From NCBI RefSeq assembly GCF_000761545.1, contig NZ_JPMY01000004.1, positions 1-64,000 on the forward strand: 64,000 bases of DNA, read 5' to 3'. Origin of the DNA: Pseudomonas sp. ML96. Its GTDB lineage: Bacteria; Pseudomonadota; Gammaproteobacteria; Pseudomonadales; Pseudomonadaceae. Below the pieces are notes generated by a model. It was not told the DNA's origin and did not search any database. It saw only the letters and a list, made by a program, of their open reading frames with translations. Of the stretch, positions 27,958-42,977 are shown piece after piece (position 1 is the first letter of the stretch; each line of letters opens with the position of its first letter). The translations under genes and the position numbers were made by a program.

Positions 27958-28628
27958 ACCCAGCCGTACTCAGCCATCGACAGCGGCTCGCCGTCGCCGA
28001 CGATGAAGTGGTCGAGCACGCGCACCTCGATCATCCCGAGCGCCTCCTTGAGCCGCTCGGTGAGCAAACGATCGGCCTGGCTGGGCTCGGCGACGCCGGA
28101 TGGGTGGTTGTGCACCAGGATGGCCGCTGCGGCGTTGTGCGCCAGGGCGCGCTTGACAACCTGCCGCGGATAGACGCTGGCGCCGTCGATGGAGCCGAAG
28201 AACAGCGCCTCGAAGCAGATCACCCGATGCTTGGCATCGAGAAACAGGCAGCCGAACACCTCGTGCGGCTCGTGGCGCAGGCGTGCCTTCAGGTAATCGC
28301 GTACCGCCTGCGGACTCTCCAGCGCCGAATCGCGGCGCAGCCGCTCGGCCAGGTGGCGGCGGCCCATCTCCAGCACCGCCTGCAGCTGGGCGAACTTGGC
28401 TGGACCCAGCCCCAGGTGCTGGCCGAAGGACTGCAGATCGGCCTCGAGCAGGGCGCGCAGGCTGCCAAAATCGGCCAGCAGATGGCGCGCCAGGTCCACC
28501 GCGCTCTTGCCGGCCACGCCGGTACGCAGAAAGATCGCCAGCAGCTCGGCATCGCTCAACGCCGCCGCTCCCAGCTCCAACAGTTTCTCCCGCGGCCGCT
28601 CCGCCGCGGGCCAGTCGCGAATACTCAT
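27954..28628 (-). CDS. radC: RadC/YicR-family JAMM protein
   Basis: 224 residues from an ATG behind AAGGAGG; the frame extends 10 codons upstream without a better site. A helix-hairpin-helix-like N-terminus is followed by a JAB/MPN+ domain with Glu123, the metal motif [14 protein letters not shown] (His173, His175, Asp186). The historical link to DNA repair is weak; the real substrate of the presumed metalloprotease is unknown. It is divergent from coaBC, as is usual in proteobacteria. Confidence 0.93.
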   Translation of the reverse strand: MSIRDWPAAERPREKLLELGAAALSDAELLAIFLRTGVAGKSAVDLARHLLADFGSLRALLEADLQSFGQHLGLGPAKFAQLQAVLEMGRRHLAERLRRDSALESPQAVRDYLKARLRHEPHEVFGCLFLDAKHRVICFEALFFGSIDGASVYPRQVVKRALAHNAAAAILVHNHPSGVAEPSQADRLLTERLKEALGMIEVRVLDHFIVGDGEPLSMAEYGWV

Positions 28629-28794
28629 CCAACCTCCTTGTCGAAAACCTGCCGGCAACCCTTGCCAGCCCCGTGCAGCCCGCTGTTCCGGCGCAGGCCC
28701 TGTGCTATCTTAGCCCGGTTTTTTCGCACGCCGACCGATCTGGGGAGGGAGGTCGCCGTGCTGCTATCCACACCACATTATTAAAGGCAGGCCT

Positions 28795-30003
28795 ATGCAG
28801 CGGCTGTATCGGAAACGCATCGTCCTGGGCGTCGGCGGCGGCATCGCCGCCTACAAGAGCGCGGAGCTGGTCCGTCGCCTGCGCGACCAGGGTGCCGAAG
28901 TGCGAGTGGTGATGACCCGCGGCGGTCGTGAGTTCATCACCCCGCTGACCCTGCAGGCCCTCTCCGGCCACCCGGTGCACCTCGACCTGCTCGACCCGGC
29001 CGCCGAAGCCGCCATGGGCCATATCGAGCTGGCCAAGTGGGCCGATATGGTGCTGATCGCTCCGGCCACCGCCGACATCATGGCGCGCCTGACTCAGGGC
29101 GTCGCCGACGACCTGCTGAGCACCCTGGTACTAGCCACCGACGCCCAGGTCGCCCTGGCCCCGGCGATGAACCAGGCCATGTGGCGCGACGATGCCACCC
29201 AGGCCAACGCCCAGGCACTGGAAAAACGCGGCTATCGCCTGTTCGGCCCGGCCGCCGGCAGCCAGGCCTGCGGCGATGTCGGTCTGGGCCGCATGCTCGA
29301 AGCTGACGAGCTGGCCCAGCGCGCCGCCGACTGCTTCCAGTGGCAGGCGCTGACCGGCAAGCACGTGCTGATCACCGCCGGCCCGACCCAGGAAAACATC
29401 GACCCGGTGCGCTACATCACCAACCACAGCTCCGGCAAGATGGGCTTCGCCCTGGCCGAAGCCGCCGTGGAAGCTGGCGCCAAGGTGACCCTGGTGACCG
29501 GCCCGGTGCATCTGCCGACGCCTGACCGGGTCAACCGCATTGACGTGGTCAGCGCCCGCGACATGCTGGCCGCCTGCGAAGCCGCCATGCCCTGCGATCT
29601 GCTGATCGCCTCCGCCGCCGTCGCCGACTACCGCCCGGAAGTGGTGGCCACGCAGAAGATGAAGAAGGACCCCAACAGCGGTGACGGCCTGCTCCTGCAG
29701 CTGGTGCGCAACCCGGACATCCTCGCCACCATCGCCGGCCGCGCAGATCGCCCCTTCAGCGTGGGCTTCGCCGCAGAAACCGAGAATCTTCTCGACTATG
29801 CTGCGCGCAAGCTGAAGGACAAGAACCTCGACCTGATCGTCGCCAACGATGTGGCCAACCCGACCATCGGCTTCAACAGCGAAGAGAACGCCATCACCGT
29901 GATCGACCGCGAGCTGCAGGCGAGCGCCTTCGCCCAGACCAGCAAGAGCAAGATCGCCCGCCAGTTGGTGGCCTTCATCGCCGAGCGCCTCAACCGCGCC
30001 TGA
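28795..30003 (+). CDS. coaBC: Bifunctional phosphopantothenoylcysteine synthetase/decarboxylase
   Basis: 402 residues carrying two steps of coenzyme A synthesis. The N-terminal CoaC flavodecarboxylase has the active-site His76 ([10 protein letters not shown]), the PAMN motif (APAMNQAMW) and Cys159 ([13 protein letters not shown]). The C-terminal CoaB ligase has [25 protein letters not shown] split around residue 195 and the KMKK loop. It starts a plus-strand run coaBC-dut-algC-argB, with 23 bases to dut. Confidence 0.97.
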   Translation: MQRLYRKRIVLGVGGGIAAYKSAELVRRLRDQGAEVRVVMTRGGREFITPLTLQALSGHPVHLDLLDPAAEAAMGHIELAKWADMVLIAPATADIMARLTQGVADDLLSTLVLATDAQVALAPAMNQAMWRDDATQANAQALEKRGYRLFGPAAGSQACGDVGLGRMLEADELAQRAADCFQWQALTGKHVLITAGPTQENIDPVRYITNHSSGKMGFALAEAAVEAGAKVTLVTGPVHLPTPDRVNRIDVVSARDMLAACEAAMPCDLLIASAAVADYRPEVVATQKMKKDPNSGDGLLLQLVRNPDILATIAGRADRPFSVGFAAETENLLDYAARKLKDKNLDLIVANDVANPTIGFNSEENAITVIDRELQASAFAQTSKSKIARQLVAFIAERLNRA

Positions 30004-30026
30004 TTCATACGTCTACGGAACCCACC

Positions 30027-30482
30027 ATGCACGCTCTGCAAGCCAAGATTCTCGACCCGCGCCTGGGCAGTGACTTCCCCCTGCCGCAGTACGCCACCCC
30101 TGGCTCCGCCGGCCTCGACCTGCGCGCCATGCTCAAACAAGACACCGTGCTCGAGCCGGGCCAGACCCTGCTGATCCCCACCGGCCTGTCCGTCTATATC
30201 GGCGACTCGGGCCTGGCCGCGCTGATCCTGCCACGCTCGGGCCTCGGCCATAAGCACGGCATCGTGCTCGGCAACCTGGTCGGCCTGATCGACTCCGACT
30301 ACCAGGGCGAGCTGATGGTGTCGTGCTGGAACCGCGGCCAGACGCCGTTCACCATCGCCATCGGCGAGCGCATCGCCCAGCTGGTGCTGGTACCGGTGGT
30401 ACAGGCCCACTTCGAGCTGGTCGAAGAGTTCGACGCCAGCCAGCGCGGCGCCGGCGGCTTCGGCCACTCCGGCAGCCACTGA
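30027..30482 (+). CDS. dut: dUTP pyrophosphatase
   Basis: 151-residue trimeric dUTPase (dUTP to dUMP plus pyrophosphate), limiting uracil in DNA. All five motifs are visible: [39 protein letters not shown] and the C-terminal [10 protein letters not shown]. Length matches the family. 38 bases separate it from algC. Confidence 0.98.
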   Translation: MHALQAKILDPRLGSDFPLPQYATPGSAGLDLRAMLKQDTVLEPGQTLLIPTGLSVYIGDSGLAALILPRSGLGHKHGIVLGNLVGLIDSDYQGELMVSCWNRGQTPFTIAIGERIAQLVLVPVVQAHFELVEEFDASQRGAGGFGHSGSH

Positions 30483-30520
30483 GTCCGCCCATTCGGGAAG
30501 AATCGCCAGGGAGACGTTGC

Positions 30521-34041
<3,521 letters not shown>

Positions 34042-34059
34042 TGGCGCCGCGCGGCGGGG

Positions 34060-34662
34060 TTACTCGCCGCGCAGCTTGATCAGCCGCTCGCGGTCTGCGG
34101 CAAACGAGGCCTGAGCATCGAGGCGGCCTTGCTGATAGCGCTGGATATCCTTTTCGATACCCGCCTGTTCGGCCTTGAGGTTATCGATCTGCACCAGCAG
34201 GTGCTCCGGCACCTGCCGACCGACCCGCTCATAATCGGCAGCCTGCCCCTGGAGATTGGCTTGCTGGGTGCGCAGCGAGTGCAGATTGCTCTGCGCCACG
34301 CTGATCACTCCATCCAGCTCCGCCAGCTTACGATCTCGCGCGCGATCCACATCCGATGGCTCGGAGTAGATACGCAAGAGCTGGGCATCCGACTTGGCCC
34401 GCGCCTTCTCTTCGGCCAACCGCTGACGCTCCTCGAGGCTGGGAGCCGGCGCAACGCTGCGCAGTACTCGACCATCGCTATCGAGCACCTCGTAGCCATT
34501 GGCGATGAACTCCGGAGGAACGCCCTGCCGGCTCAGCACCACCCTGCCCTGATTGTCCTTGTAACGATAGGACTCCGCGCCCTCATCCTGCGCGCTGGCA
34601 GCTGAAGCCATGTGAGGTAGTGCGGCGATTATCAGAACCAAGAGCTTTGCCGATCGGAGCAT
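34060..34662 (-). CDS. Secreted DUF4124-like coiled-coil protein
   Basis: 200 residues with a signal peptide (cleavage near 22, MASA) and an N-terminal DUF4124-like segment (YRYKDNQGRVVLSRQGVPPE, then GYEVLDSDGRVL). Residues about 75-195 are highly charged and helical, likely a coiled coil. The family is common in Pseudomonas envelopes without assigned function. It lies between the converging argB and the upstream pyrE; 20 bases separate it from the pyrE stop. Confidence 0.8.
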   Translation of the reverse strand: MLRSAKLLVLIIAALPHMASAASAQDEGAESYRYKDNQGRVVLSRQGVPPEFIANGYEVLDSDGRVLRSVAPAPSLEERQRLAEEKARAKSDAQLLRIYSEPSDVDRARDRKLAELDGVISVAQSNLHSLRTQQANLQGQAADYERVGRQVPEHLLVQIDNLKAEQAGIEKDIQRYQQGRLDAQASFAADRERLIKLRGE

Positions 34663-34682
34663 GGAGCGTTCCTTGTTCGAGT

Positions 34683-35324
34683 TCAGATGCCGTACTGCGC
34701 GCGGTAGGCCTCCACCGCCGGCAGGTGTTTCTTCAGCTCAGCATCTTCGGCCAGATAATCCAGCACCTGCTCCAGGGAAACAATACTGACCACCGGCATG
34801 CCGTAGTCACGTTCCACTTCCTGGATCGCCGACAGCTCGCCCTGGCCGCGCTCCTGGCGGTTCAGCGCGATCAGCACGCCGGCCGCCTGGGCGCCCTGGG
34901 CCTGGATGATCTGCATGACCTCACGGATCGCGGTGCCGGCGGTGATCACGTCGTCGACGATCATCACCCGCCCGGCCAGCGGCGCGCCGACCAGGGTGCC
35001 ACCTTCGCCATGGTCCTTGGCTTCCTTGCGGTTGAAGCACCAGGGCAGGTCGCGCTCGTGCTGCTCGGCCAGCGCCACGGCAGTGGCGGCGGCCAGTGGG
35101 ATGCCCTTGTAGGCCGGGCCGAACAGCACGTCGAAGTCGATACCGGCGTCCATCAGGGCGGACGCATAGAAACGTCCCAGCTTGGCCAGGGCCAGGCCGC
35201 TGCTGAACAGACCGGCATTGAAGAAGTAGGGGCTGGTACGCCCGGACTTGAGGGTGAACTCACCGAAACGCAGCACGCCGCGTTCGATGGCAAAACGGAT
35301 GAATTCGCGTTGATACGCCTGCAT
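34683..35324 (-). CDS. pyrE: Orotate phosphoribosyltransferase
   Basis: 213 residues. Makes orotidine 5'-phosphate from orotate and PRPP in pyrimidine synthesis. The PRPP loop [13 protein letters not shown] is near residues 119-131, and the N-terminal [20 protein letters not shown] matches Pseudomonas PyrE. The second ATG (MQAYQ) gives the known 213-residue length. It is divergent from crc across 91 bases that hold a direct repeat. Confidence 0.97.
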   Translation of the reverse strand: MQAYQREFIRFAIERGVLRFGEFTLKSGRTSPYFFNAGLFSSGLALAKLGRFYASALMDAGIDFDVLFGPAYKGIPLAAATAVALAEQHERDLPWCFNRKEAKDHGEGGTLVGAPLAGRVMIVDDVITAGTAIREVMQIIQAQGAQAAGVLIALNRQERGQGELSAIQEVERDYGMPVVSIVSLEQVLDYLAEDAELKKHLPAVEAYRAQYGI

Positions 35325-35344
35325 GCAAAGCTCCGTAGGCACGG

Positions 35345-35365
35345 ATTTAGCTATGAATTTAGCTA
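35345..35365. repeat. Direct repeat in the pyrE-crc promoter region
   Basis: ATTTAGCTA occurs at 35345-35353 and 35357-35365, a 12-bp period. TATCAT at 35382-35387 is a plausible crc -10, which places the second copy at the -35 position. It may be a binding site or part of overlapping promoters. Confidence 0.55.
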
Positions 35366-35415
35366 ATGGGAATGAGCTCGGGTATCATACACGCAGGTGT
35401 TTTTGGGGGCCATTT

Positions 35416-36195
35416 ATGCGGATCATCAGTGTGAACGTGAATGGTATTCAGGCCGCAGTCGAGCGAGGTTTGCTCAGCTGGCTGCAGGCCCAGAATGCCG
35501 ACGTGATCTGCCTGCAGGATACAAGAGTCTCCTCCTTCGAACTGGACGATCCGGCCTATCAGCTGGATGGCTACTTTCTCTATGCGGCCGATGCCGAAGT
35601 GCCCGCTCAAGGTGGTGTGGCGCTCTACTCGCGCCTGCAACCCAAGGCGGTGATCCACGGCCTCGGTTTCGAGATGGCTGACCGTTACGGACGTTACCTG
35701 CAGGCCGATTTCGACAAGGTGAGCATTGCCACCCTGTTGCTGCCGTCCGGCCTGGGCGGCGACGAGAGCCTGAACCACAAGTTCAAGTTCATCGACGACT
35801 TCACGGCCTACCTGGACAAACAGCGCCGCAAGCGCCGCGAGTACATCTACTGCGGCTCGCTCTATGTGGCGCACCAGAAGCTGGACGTGAAGAACTGGCG
35901 CGACAGCCAGCAGCTCCCGGGTTTCCTGGCGCCTGAGCGTGCCTGGATGGATGAGGTGATCGGCAACATGGGCTATGTCGATGCCCTGCGCGAAGTCAGC
36001 CGCGAAGGCGACCAGTACAGCTGGTGGCCAGACAGCGAACAGGCCGAGCTGCTAAACCTCGGCTGGCGCTTCGACTACCAGCTGCTGACCCCGGGCATGC
36101 GCCGCATCGTGCGCAACGCCAAGCTGCCACGCCAGCCGCGCTTCTCCCAGCACGCACCGCTGATCGTCGACTACGACTGGCTGCTCAGCGTCTAA
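35416..36195 (+). CDS. crc: Catabolite repression control protein Crc
   Basis: 259 residues, the exact known length of Pseudomonas Crc. It has the endonuclease/exonuclease/phosphatase fold (MRIISVNVNGIQAAVERGLL), but positions used for catalysis in AP endonucleases are altered (DTRV where ETK is expected), in line with Crc being a non-nuclease partner of Hfq that represses translation of catabolic mRNAs. The upstream in-frame ATGs at 35323 and 35353 are not used. Confidence 0.96.
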   Translation: MRIISVNVNGIQAAVERGLLSWLQAQNADVICLQDTRVSSFELDDPAYQLDGYFLYAADAEVPAQGGVALYSRLQPKAVIHGLGFEMADRYGRYLQADFDKVSIATLLLPSGLGGDESLNHKFKFIDDFTAYLDKQRRKRREYIYCGSLYVAHQKLDVKNWRDSQQLPGFLAPERAWMDEVIGNMGYVDALREVSREGDQYSWWPDSEQAELLNLGWRFDYQLLTPGMRRIVRNAKLPRQPRFSQHAPLIVDYDWLLSV

Positions 36196-36217
36196 GCAGC
36201 CAGCCCGTCGTTCGTGG

Positions 36218-37153
<936 letters not shown>

Positions 37154-37182
37154 TTCAGGCTTCCTTGTTCCTTAGGTTGCAG

Positions 37183-37205
37183 AAAAAGGCCCCGCATGCG
37201 GGGCC
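37183..37205 (-). terminator. Terminator of the DUF4870 gene
   Basis: GGCCCCGC-AT-GCGGGGCC palindrome followed on the minus strand by TTTTTC. It lies 7 bases after the DUF4870 stop and ahead of the DUF808 gene. Confidence 0.9.
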
Positions 37206-37211
37206 CAGGGA

Positions 37212-37577
37212 TTATTTGATCAGTCGCCAACACAGCGGGTAGCGATAGCTGCGACCCTCGTTGGCCTTGATCCCGCCGATGATGGTGAGGATCAGCGCGG
37301 CCAGACCGAGCAGCGGCAGCAGCAGGAAACCGATCACCACCACCGCGAGCAGAATGCACACCAGCGCGGCGATGGAGACGGTGATGTGGAAGTTCAGCGC
37401 TTCCTTGCCCTGGTCGTCGACGAAGGGGTCGAGGTCGCGCTTGAGCTGCCAGATGATCAGCGGCCCGAGCAGATTTCCGAAGGGAATCAGCAGGCCGGCG
37501 AAGGCCGCGAAGTGGCAGAACATCGCCCATTGACGGGCTTCCGAACTCGGGGTGGGATTGACGCTCTGCTCTTCCAT
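37212..37577 (-). CDS. DUF4870 (Tic20-like) small membrane protein
   Basis: 121 residues with three hydrophobic segments and the family pattern ARQWAMFCHFAAFAGLLIP ... DDQGKEALNFHITV ... GGIKANEG. Function unknown. It follows rph by 24 bases on the same strand, so it may share the rph transcript, and ends at a strong terminator. Confidence 0.88.
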   Translation of the reverse strand: MEEQSVNPTPSSEARQWAMFCHFAAFAGLLIPFGNLLGPLIIWQLKRDLDPFVDDQGKEALNFHITVSIAALVCILLAVVVIGFLLLPLLGLAALILTIIGGIKANEGRSYRYPLCWRLIK

Positions 37578-37601
37578 GGGGCTCTCCGCGACGGGTTGGG
37601 A

Positions 37602-38321
37602 TCAGTCGGCCAGGCTGGCGCGCTGCAGCTCGAACAGCTCGCGCATGCCCTGTTGGGCCAGCGCCAGCATGGCATTGAGCTCTTCCGGCTGGAAGGGGGC
37701 GCCTTCGGCAGTGCCCTGAATCTCGATGAAGCCGCCACCATCGGTCATCACCACATTGAGATCGGTCTCGGCAGCGGAGTCCTCCAGGTAATCCAGGTCC
37801 AGCACCGGCTCACCCTGATAAATGCCCACGGAAACGGCGGCGACCATCTGCTTGAGCGGCTCGCCCTTCAGCCCGCCGCGCTTCTTCAGCACCTTAAGCG
37901 CATCAGCCACCGCCACCATGGCACCGGTGATGGAGGCGGTACGGGTGCCGCCGTCGGCCTGGATCACGTCGCAGTCGATATAGATGGTGTTCTCGCCCAG
38001 CTTGCTCATGTCCAACGCGGCGCGCAGCGAGCGACCGATCAGGCGCTGGATCTCCAAAGTGCGACCGCCCTGCTTGCCCTTGCTCGCCTCACGCTGATTA
38101 CGATCGCCAGTGGCGCGTGGCAGCATGCCGTACTCGGCGGTCAGCCAGCCCTGGCCCTGGCCCTTGAGGAAACGCGGCACGCCGGACTCGATGCTGGCGG
38201 TGCAGATCACCTTGGTGTCGCCGAACTCGACCAGCACCGAACCCTCGGCGTGCTTGGTGTAGTTGCGGGTGATGCGCACGGAACGCAACTGGGTGGAAGC
38301 ACGGCCGCTGGGACGTTTCAT
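37602..38321 (-). CDS. rph: Ribonuclease PH
   Basis: 239 residues. Phosphorolytic 3'-5' exoribonuclease that trims tRNA 3' ends. [20 protein letters not shown] at the N-terminus, [11 protein letters not shown] (phosphate site) and [14 protein letters not shown] are diagnostic; length is that of active, non-truncated RNase PH. The start is the ATG at 38321; longer upstream frame is noncoding and runs toward the divergent yicC. Confidence 0.97.
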   Translation of the reverse strand: MKRPSGRASTQLRSVRITRNYTKHAEGSVLVEFGDTKVICTASIESGVPRFLKGQGQGWLTAEYGMLPRATGDRNQREASKGKQGGRTLEIQRLIGRSLRAALDMSKLGENTIYIDCDVIQADGGTRTASITGAMVAVADALKVLKKRGGLKGEPLKQMVAAVSVGIYQGEPVLDLDYLEDSAAETDLNVVMTDGGGFIEIQGTAEGAPFQPEELNAMLALAQQGMRELFELQRASLAD

Positions 38322-38478
38322 CTGCTGGTACCTGTAAGAAAGCGGAAATCTCGGGCACGCAACGCCCGACCTGCCGGCATTATAGGGCCGCTGCAGACGC
38401 CACGACACGCCAGATTGGGCCGGCGGTCGCACTGCGCTACAATCTCGCGCCTCATTCAACTTCCACGAGGTTCTCCAC

Positions 38479-39342
38479 ATGGTGCACAGCATGACCGCCT
38501 TCGCCCGCGTCGAGGGCGCCGAGGCCAACGGCACCCTGAGCTGGGAACTGCGCTCGGTCAACCACCGCTACCTGGAACCCCACCTGCGCCTGCCGGAAGC
38601 CTTCCGCGACCTCGAAGGCGCGGTGCGCGAAGCGCTGCGCCAAGGCCTGTCGCGCGGCAAGGTGGAATGCACCCTGCGCTTCGCCGAGGAGAATGCCGGC
38701 AAGAGCCTGCAGGTAGACGAGAACCGCGCTCGCCAGCTGGTCGCCGCCGCCGAACAGATCGCCGCGCTGATCCAGCAGCCAGCGCCGCTCAACCCTCTGG
38801 AAGTGCTGGCCTGGCCCGGCGTGCTGGTGGCCGACGCCAGCGACCCGCAGGCACTGAACGCTGCCGCACTCAAGCTGTTCGAGCAGGCCCTGGGCGAGCT
38901 GAAGAACGGCCGCGCCCGTGAAGGCGCCGAGCTGGCCAAACTGCTCAACGAGCGCCTGGACAACATCCTCGAAGAAGTCGCCGCCCTGCGCGTGCTGATC
39001 CCGGAGATGCTGGCCAACCAGCGCCAGAAGATCGAGACCCGCTTCGCCGAGATGCAGGCCGAGCTGGACCCGCAGCGCCTGGAGCAGGAGCTTGTGCTTC
39101 TTGCCCAGAAGAGCGATGTGGCCGAAGAGCTGGATCGCCTGAGCACCCACGTCACCGAGGTACGCCGCGTGCTCAAGGCCGGCGGTGCCGCTGGCCGCCG
39201 CCTGGACTTCCTCATGCAGGAACTCAACCGCGAGGCCAACACCCTCGGCTCCAAGGCCTTCGACCCGCGCAGCACCCAATCCGCCGTGACCCTGAAGGTC
39301 CTGATCGAGCAGATGCGCGAGCAGGTCCAGAACATCGAATAA
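38479..39342 (+). CDS. yicC: YicC-family endoribonuclease
   Basis: 287 residues with the YicC N-terminal region ([24 protein letters not shown] split over residues 4-27) and the DUF1732 C-terminus ([22 protein letters not shown]). YicC proteins are RNases that, in E. coli, promote small-RNA turnover. It is divergent from rph and 39 bases upstream of gmk. Confidence 0.94.
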   Translation: MVHSMTAFARVEGAEANGTLSWELRSVNHRYLEPHLRLPEAFRDLEGAVREALRQGLSRGKVECTLRFAEENAGKSLQVDENRARQLVAAAEQIAALIQQPAPLNPLEVLAWPGVLVADASDPQALNAAALKLFEQALGELKNGRAREGAELAKLLNERLDNILEEVAALRVLIPEMLANQRQKIETRFAEMQAELDPQRLEQELVLLAQKSDVAEELDRLSTHVTEVRRVLKAGGAAGRRLDFLMQELNREANTLGSKAFDPRSTQSAVTLKVLIEQMREQVQNIE

Positions 39343-40002
<660 letters not shown>

Positions 40003-40107
40003 GCGGGCACCGAAAGGCCTTCCCTAATTGCTGGTGATTTTTTAGACTATTCAGTCCGCTCGCCCATCCGGGCCCAGCCTTATTTGCTATTTGCCACGAG
40101 GAACACC

Positions 40108-40374
40108 ATGGCCCGCGTTACCGTTGAAGACTGCCTGGAGAACGTAGACAACCGCTTCGAGCTGGTCATGCTGGCCACCAAGCGTGCCCGTCAACTGGCC
40201 ACCGGCGGCAAGGAGCCGAAGGTCGCCTGGGAAAACGACAAGCCCACCGTCGTTGCCCTGCGTGAGATCGCTGGCAACCTGGTAGACGCCGAATTCGTCG
40301 CCCAGGAAGACCTCGTCGAGGAAGAGCCGCTGTTCGCCGCTGCCTTCGAGGAAGAGGCCAACGAGCCTCTGTAA
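40108..40374 (+). CDS. rpoZ: RNA polymerase omega subunit
   Basis: 88 residues beginning [20 protein letters not shown], with the conserved [16 protein letters not shown] precedes the ATG at 40108; the frame start 24 bases upstream is rejected. Omega helps polymerase assembly and forms a ppGpp site, which fits its place before spoT. Confidence 0.98.
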   Translation: MARVTVEDCLENVDNRFELVMLATKRARQLATGGKEPKVAWENDKPTVVALREIAGNLVDAEFVAQEDLVEEEPLFAAAFEEEANEPL

Positions 40375-40437
40375 GCCTATGCCTGGTCGAAGTCACGCGG
40401 CACCGGGTCAACCAGAAGCGCGGCAGGGGGCAATCCC

Positions 40438-42546
40438 ATGCCGAGCATAGACACCCTCGCCGACCGACTCTCGACCTACCTGGCCGCGGACCAGGTCAAT
40501 CTGGTCCGCCGCGCCTACTTCTACGCCGAGCAGGCTCACGACGGGCAGCGCCGCCGCAGCGGTGAGGCCTACGTCACCCACCCGCTCGCCGTCGCCAATA
40601 TCCTCGCCGACATGCACATGGACCATCAGAGCCTGATGGCGGCCATGCTGCACGACGTGATCGAGGACACCGGCATCGCCAAGGAAGCCCTCCACGCGCA
40701 GTTCGGCGAGACCGTCGCGGAGCTGGTGGACGGGGTCAGCAAGCTGACCCAGATGGACTTCCAGACCAAGGCCGAGGCGCAGGCCGAGAACTTCCAGAAG
40801 ATGGCCATGGCCATGGCGCGCGATATTCGCGTTATCCTGGTCAAGCTGGCCGACCGCCTGCACAACATGCGCACCCTGGAAGTGCTGTCCGGCGAGAAGC
40901 GCCGGCGCATCGCCAAGGAAACCCTGGAAATCTACGCACCCATCGCCAACCGGCTGGGCATGCACAGCATGCGCGTGGAATTCGAGGACCTCGGCTTCAA
41001 GGCCATGCACCCGATGCGCTCCGAGCGCATCCGCACTGCGGTCAAACGCGCGCGCGGCAACCGCAAGGAAATCGTCGCCAAGATCGAGGAATCGATCACC
41101 GCCTGCCTCGAACGCGAAGGCATGCACGGCGAGGTGATCGGCCGCGAAAAGCACCTCTACAGCATCTACCAGAAGATGCGTGGCAAGCGCCGGGCGTTCA
41201 ACGAGATCATGGACGTCTACGCCTTCCGCATCATCGTCGACAAGGTCGACACCTGCTACCGCGCCCTCGGCGTGGTGCACAACCTGTACAAACCCCTGCC
41301 GGGCCGCTTCAAGGACTACATCGCGATCCCCAAGGCCAACGGCTACCAGTCGCTGCACACCACCCTGTTCGGTATGCACGGCGTGCCCATCGAGATCCAG
41401 ATCCGCACCCGCGAGATGGAAGAGATGGCCAACAATGGCATCGCCGCGCACTGGCTGTACAAGGCCGATGGCGACGAAGCGCCCAAGGGCAATCACGCCC
41501 GCGCCCGCCAGTGGGTCAAGGGCGTACTGGAGATGCAGCAGCGCGCCGGCAACTCGCTGGAATTCATCGAGAGCGTGAAGATCGACCTGTTCCCCGACGA
41601 GGTCTACGTCTTCACCCCGAAGGGCAAGATCATGGAGCTGCCGAAGGGCTCCACCGCGGTCGACTTCGCCTACGCCGTGCATACCGACGTCGGCAACAGC
41701 TGCATCGCCTGCCGCATCAATCGGCGCCTGGCGCCGCTGTCGCAGGCACTGGAGAGCGGCTCGACGGTGGAAATCGTCACCGCCCCCGGCGCACGACCGA
41801 ACCCGGCCTGGCTCAACTTCGTGGTCACCGGCAAGGCGCGCACGCACATCCGCCATGCGCTCAAGCTGCAGCGCCGTTCCGAGTCGATCAGCCTGGGCGA
41901 GCGCCTGCTGAACAAGACCCTCACCGGCTTCGACAGTCACCTGGAGAAGATCGCTCCGGAGCGCATCCAGGCCGTGCTCGGCGAATACCGCCTGGAAGTG
42001 CTCGAGGACCTGCTGGAAGACATCGGCCTGGGCAACCGCATGGCCTATGTGGTCGCCCGCCGCCTGCTCGCCGAGACCGGCGAAGCCGCGCCGAGCACCG
42101 ATGGCCCGCTGGCCATCCGCGGCACCGAAGGCCTGGTGATGAGCTACGCCAAGTGCTGCACACCGATCCCGGGCGACCCCATCGTCGGCTACCTGTCGGC
42201 CGGCAAGGGCATGGTGGTGCACCTGGAGAACTGCAAGAACATCGCCGACATCCGCCACAACCCGGAGAAGTGCATCCAGCTCAACTGGGCCAAGGATGTC
42301 GCTGGCGAATTCAACGTCGAACTGCGCGTCGAGCTGGAGCACCAGCGCGGCCTGATCGCCCTGCTGGCCAGCAGCGTCAACGCCGCCGACGGCAACATCG
42401 AGAAGATCAGTATGGACGAGCGCGACGGCCGCATCAGCGTGGTCCAGCTGGTCGTCAGCGTGCATGACCGCGTCCATCTGGCCCGCGTGATCAAGAAGCT
42501 GCGCGCCCTCACCGGCGTCATCCGCATCACCCGCATGCGCGCCTGA
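40438..42546 (+). CDS. spoT: Bifunctional (p)ppGpp synthetase/hydrolase SpoT
   Basis: 702 residues. The HD hydrolase domain is intact (His48 in THPLA, HDVIED at 72-77), followed by the synthetase domain with the RFKD motif near residue 291, which marks bifunctional Rel/SpoT enzymes rather than RelA (EFDD), then TGS (VFTPKGKIMELPKGST) and a C-terminal ACT domain. It lies 63 bases after rpoZ. It balances stringent-response alarmone during fatty-acid or carbon stress. Confidence 0.98.
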   Translation: MPSIDTLADRLSTYLAADQVNLVRRAYFYAEQAHDGQRRRSGEAYVTHPLAVANILADMHMDHQSLMAAMLHDVIEDTGIAKEALHAQFGETVAELVDGVSKLTQMDFQTKAEAQAENFQKMAMAMARDIRVILVKLADRLHNMRTLEVLSGEKRRRIAKETLEIYAPIANRLGMHSMRVEFEDLGFKAMHPMRSERIRTAVKRARGNRKEIVAKIEESITACLEREGMHGEVIGREKHLYSIYQKMRGKRRAFNEIMDVYAFRIIVDKVDTCYRALGVVHNLYKPLPGRFKDYIAIPKANGYQSLHTTLFGMHGVPIEIQIRTREMEEMANNGIAAHWLYKADGDEAPKGNHARARQWVKGVLEMQQRAGNSLEFIESVKIDLFPDEVYVFTPKGKIMELPKGSTAVDFAYAVHTDVGNSCIACRINRRLAPLSQALESGSTVEIVTAPGARPNPAWLNFVVTGKARTHIRHALKLQRRSESISLGERLLNKTLTGFDSHLEKIAPERIQAVLGEYRLEVLEDLLEDIGLGNRMAYVVARRLLAETGEAAPSTDGPLAIRGTEGLVMSYAKCCTPIPGDPIVGYLSAGKGMVVHLENCKNIADIRHNPEKCIQLNWAKDVAGEFNVELRVELEHQRGLIALLASSVNAADGNIEKISMDERDGRISVVQLVVSVHDRVHLARVIKKLRALTGVIRITRMRA

Positions 42547-42591
42547 TCGCGCGGCGCCACAGAACAACAAATCCCTGGAATCGGAGTTCCC

Positions 42592-42972
42592 ATGAGCAAG
42601 ACCGTCATCACCTCGCCCAACGCCCCGGCCGCCATCGGCACCTACTCCCAGGCGATCAAGGCGGGCAACACCGTGTACCTGTCCGGGCAGATCCCGCTGG
42701 ACCCGAAGAGCATGGAACTGGTGCAGGGCTTCGAGGAGCAGACCGTCCAGGTGTTCGAAAACCTCAAGGCCGTGATCGAGGCCGCCGGCGGCTCGTTCAA
42801 GGACGTGGTCAAGCTGAACATCTTCCTTACCGACCTCTCCCACTTCGCCAAGGTCAACGAAGTCATGGGCCGCTACTTCGAGCAGCCGTACCCGGCCCGC
42901 GCCGCCATCGGCGTGGCCGCCCTGCCGCGCGGCGCGCAGGTGGAAATGGACGGCATCCTGGTTCTCGACTGA
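42592..42972 (+). CDS. ridA: RidA imine/enamine deaminase
   Basis: 126 residues and closest to canonical Rid[28 protein letters not shown] spread over residues 11-37, catalytic Arg103 (YPARAAIGV) and the final GAQVEMD. It destroys 2-aminoacrylate and related imines. It follows spoT by 45 bases, the usual gamma-proteobacterial order. Confidence 0.97.
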   Translation: MSKTVITSPNAPAAIGTYSQAIKAGNTVYLSGQIPLDPKSMELVQGFEEQTVQVFENLKAVIEAAGGSFKDVVKLNIFLTDLSHFAKVNEVMGRYFEQPYPARAAIGVAALPRGAQVEMDGILVLD

Positions 42973-42977
42973 GTCCC

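Noticed and set aside
34044..34075. GCGCGGCG/CGCCGCGC inverted repeat between argB and the DUF4124-like gene
   Set aside because: GC-only arms in GC-rich DNA, overlapping coding sequence and without a T-run.
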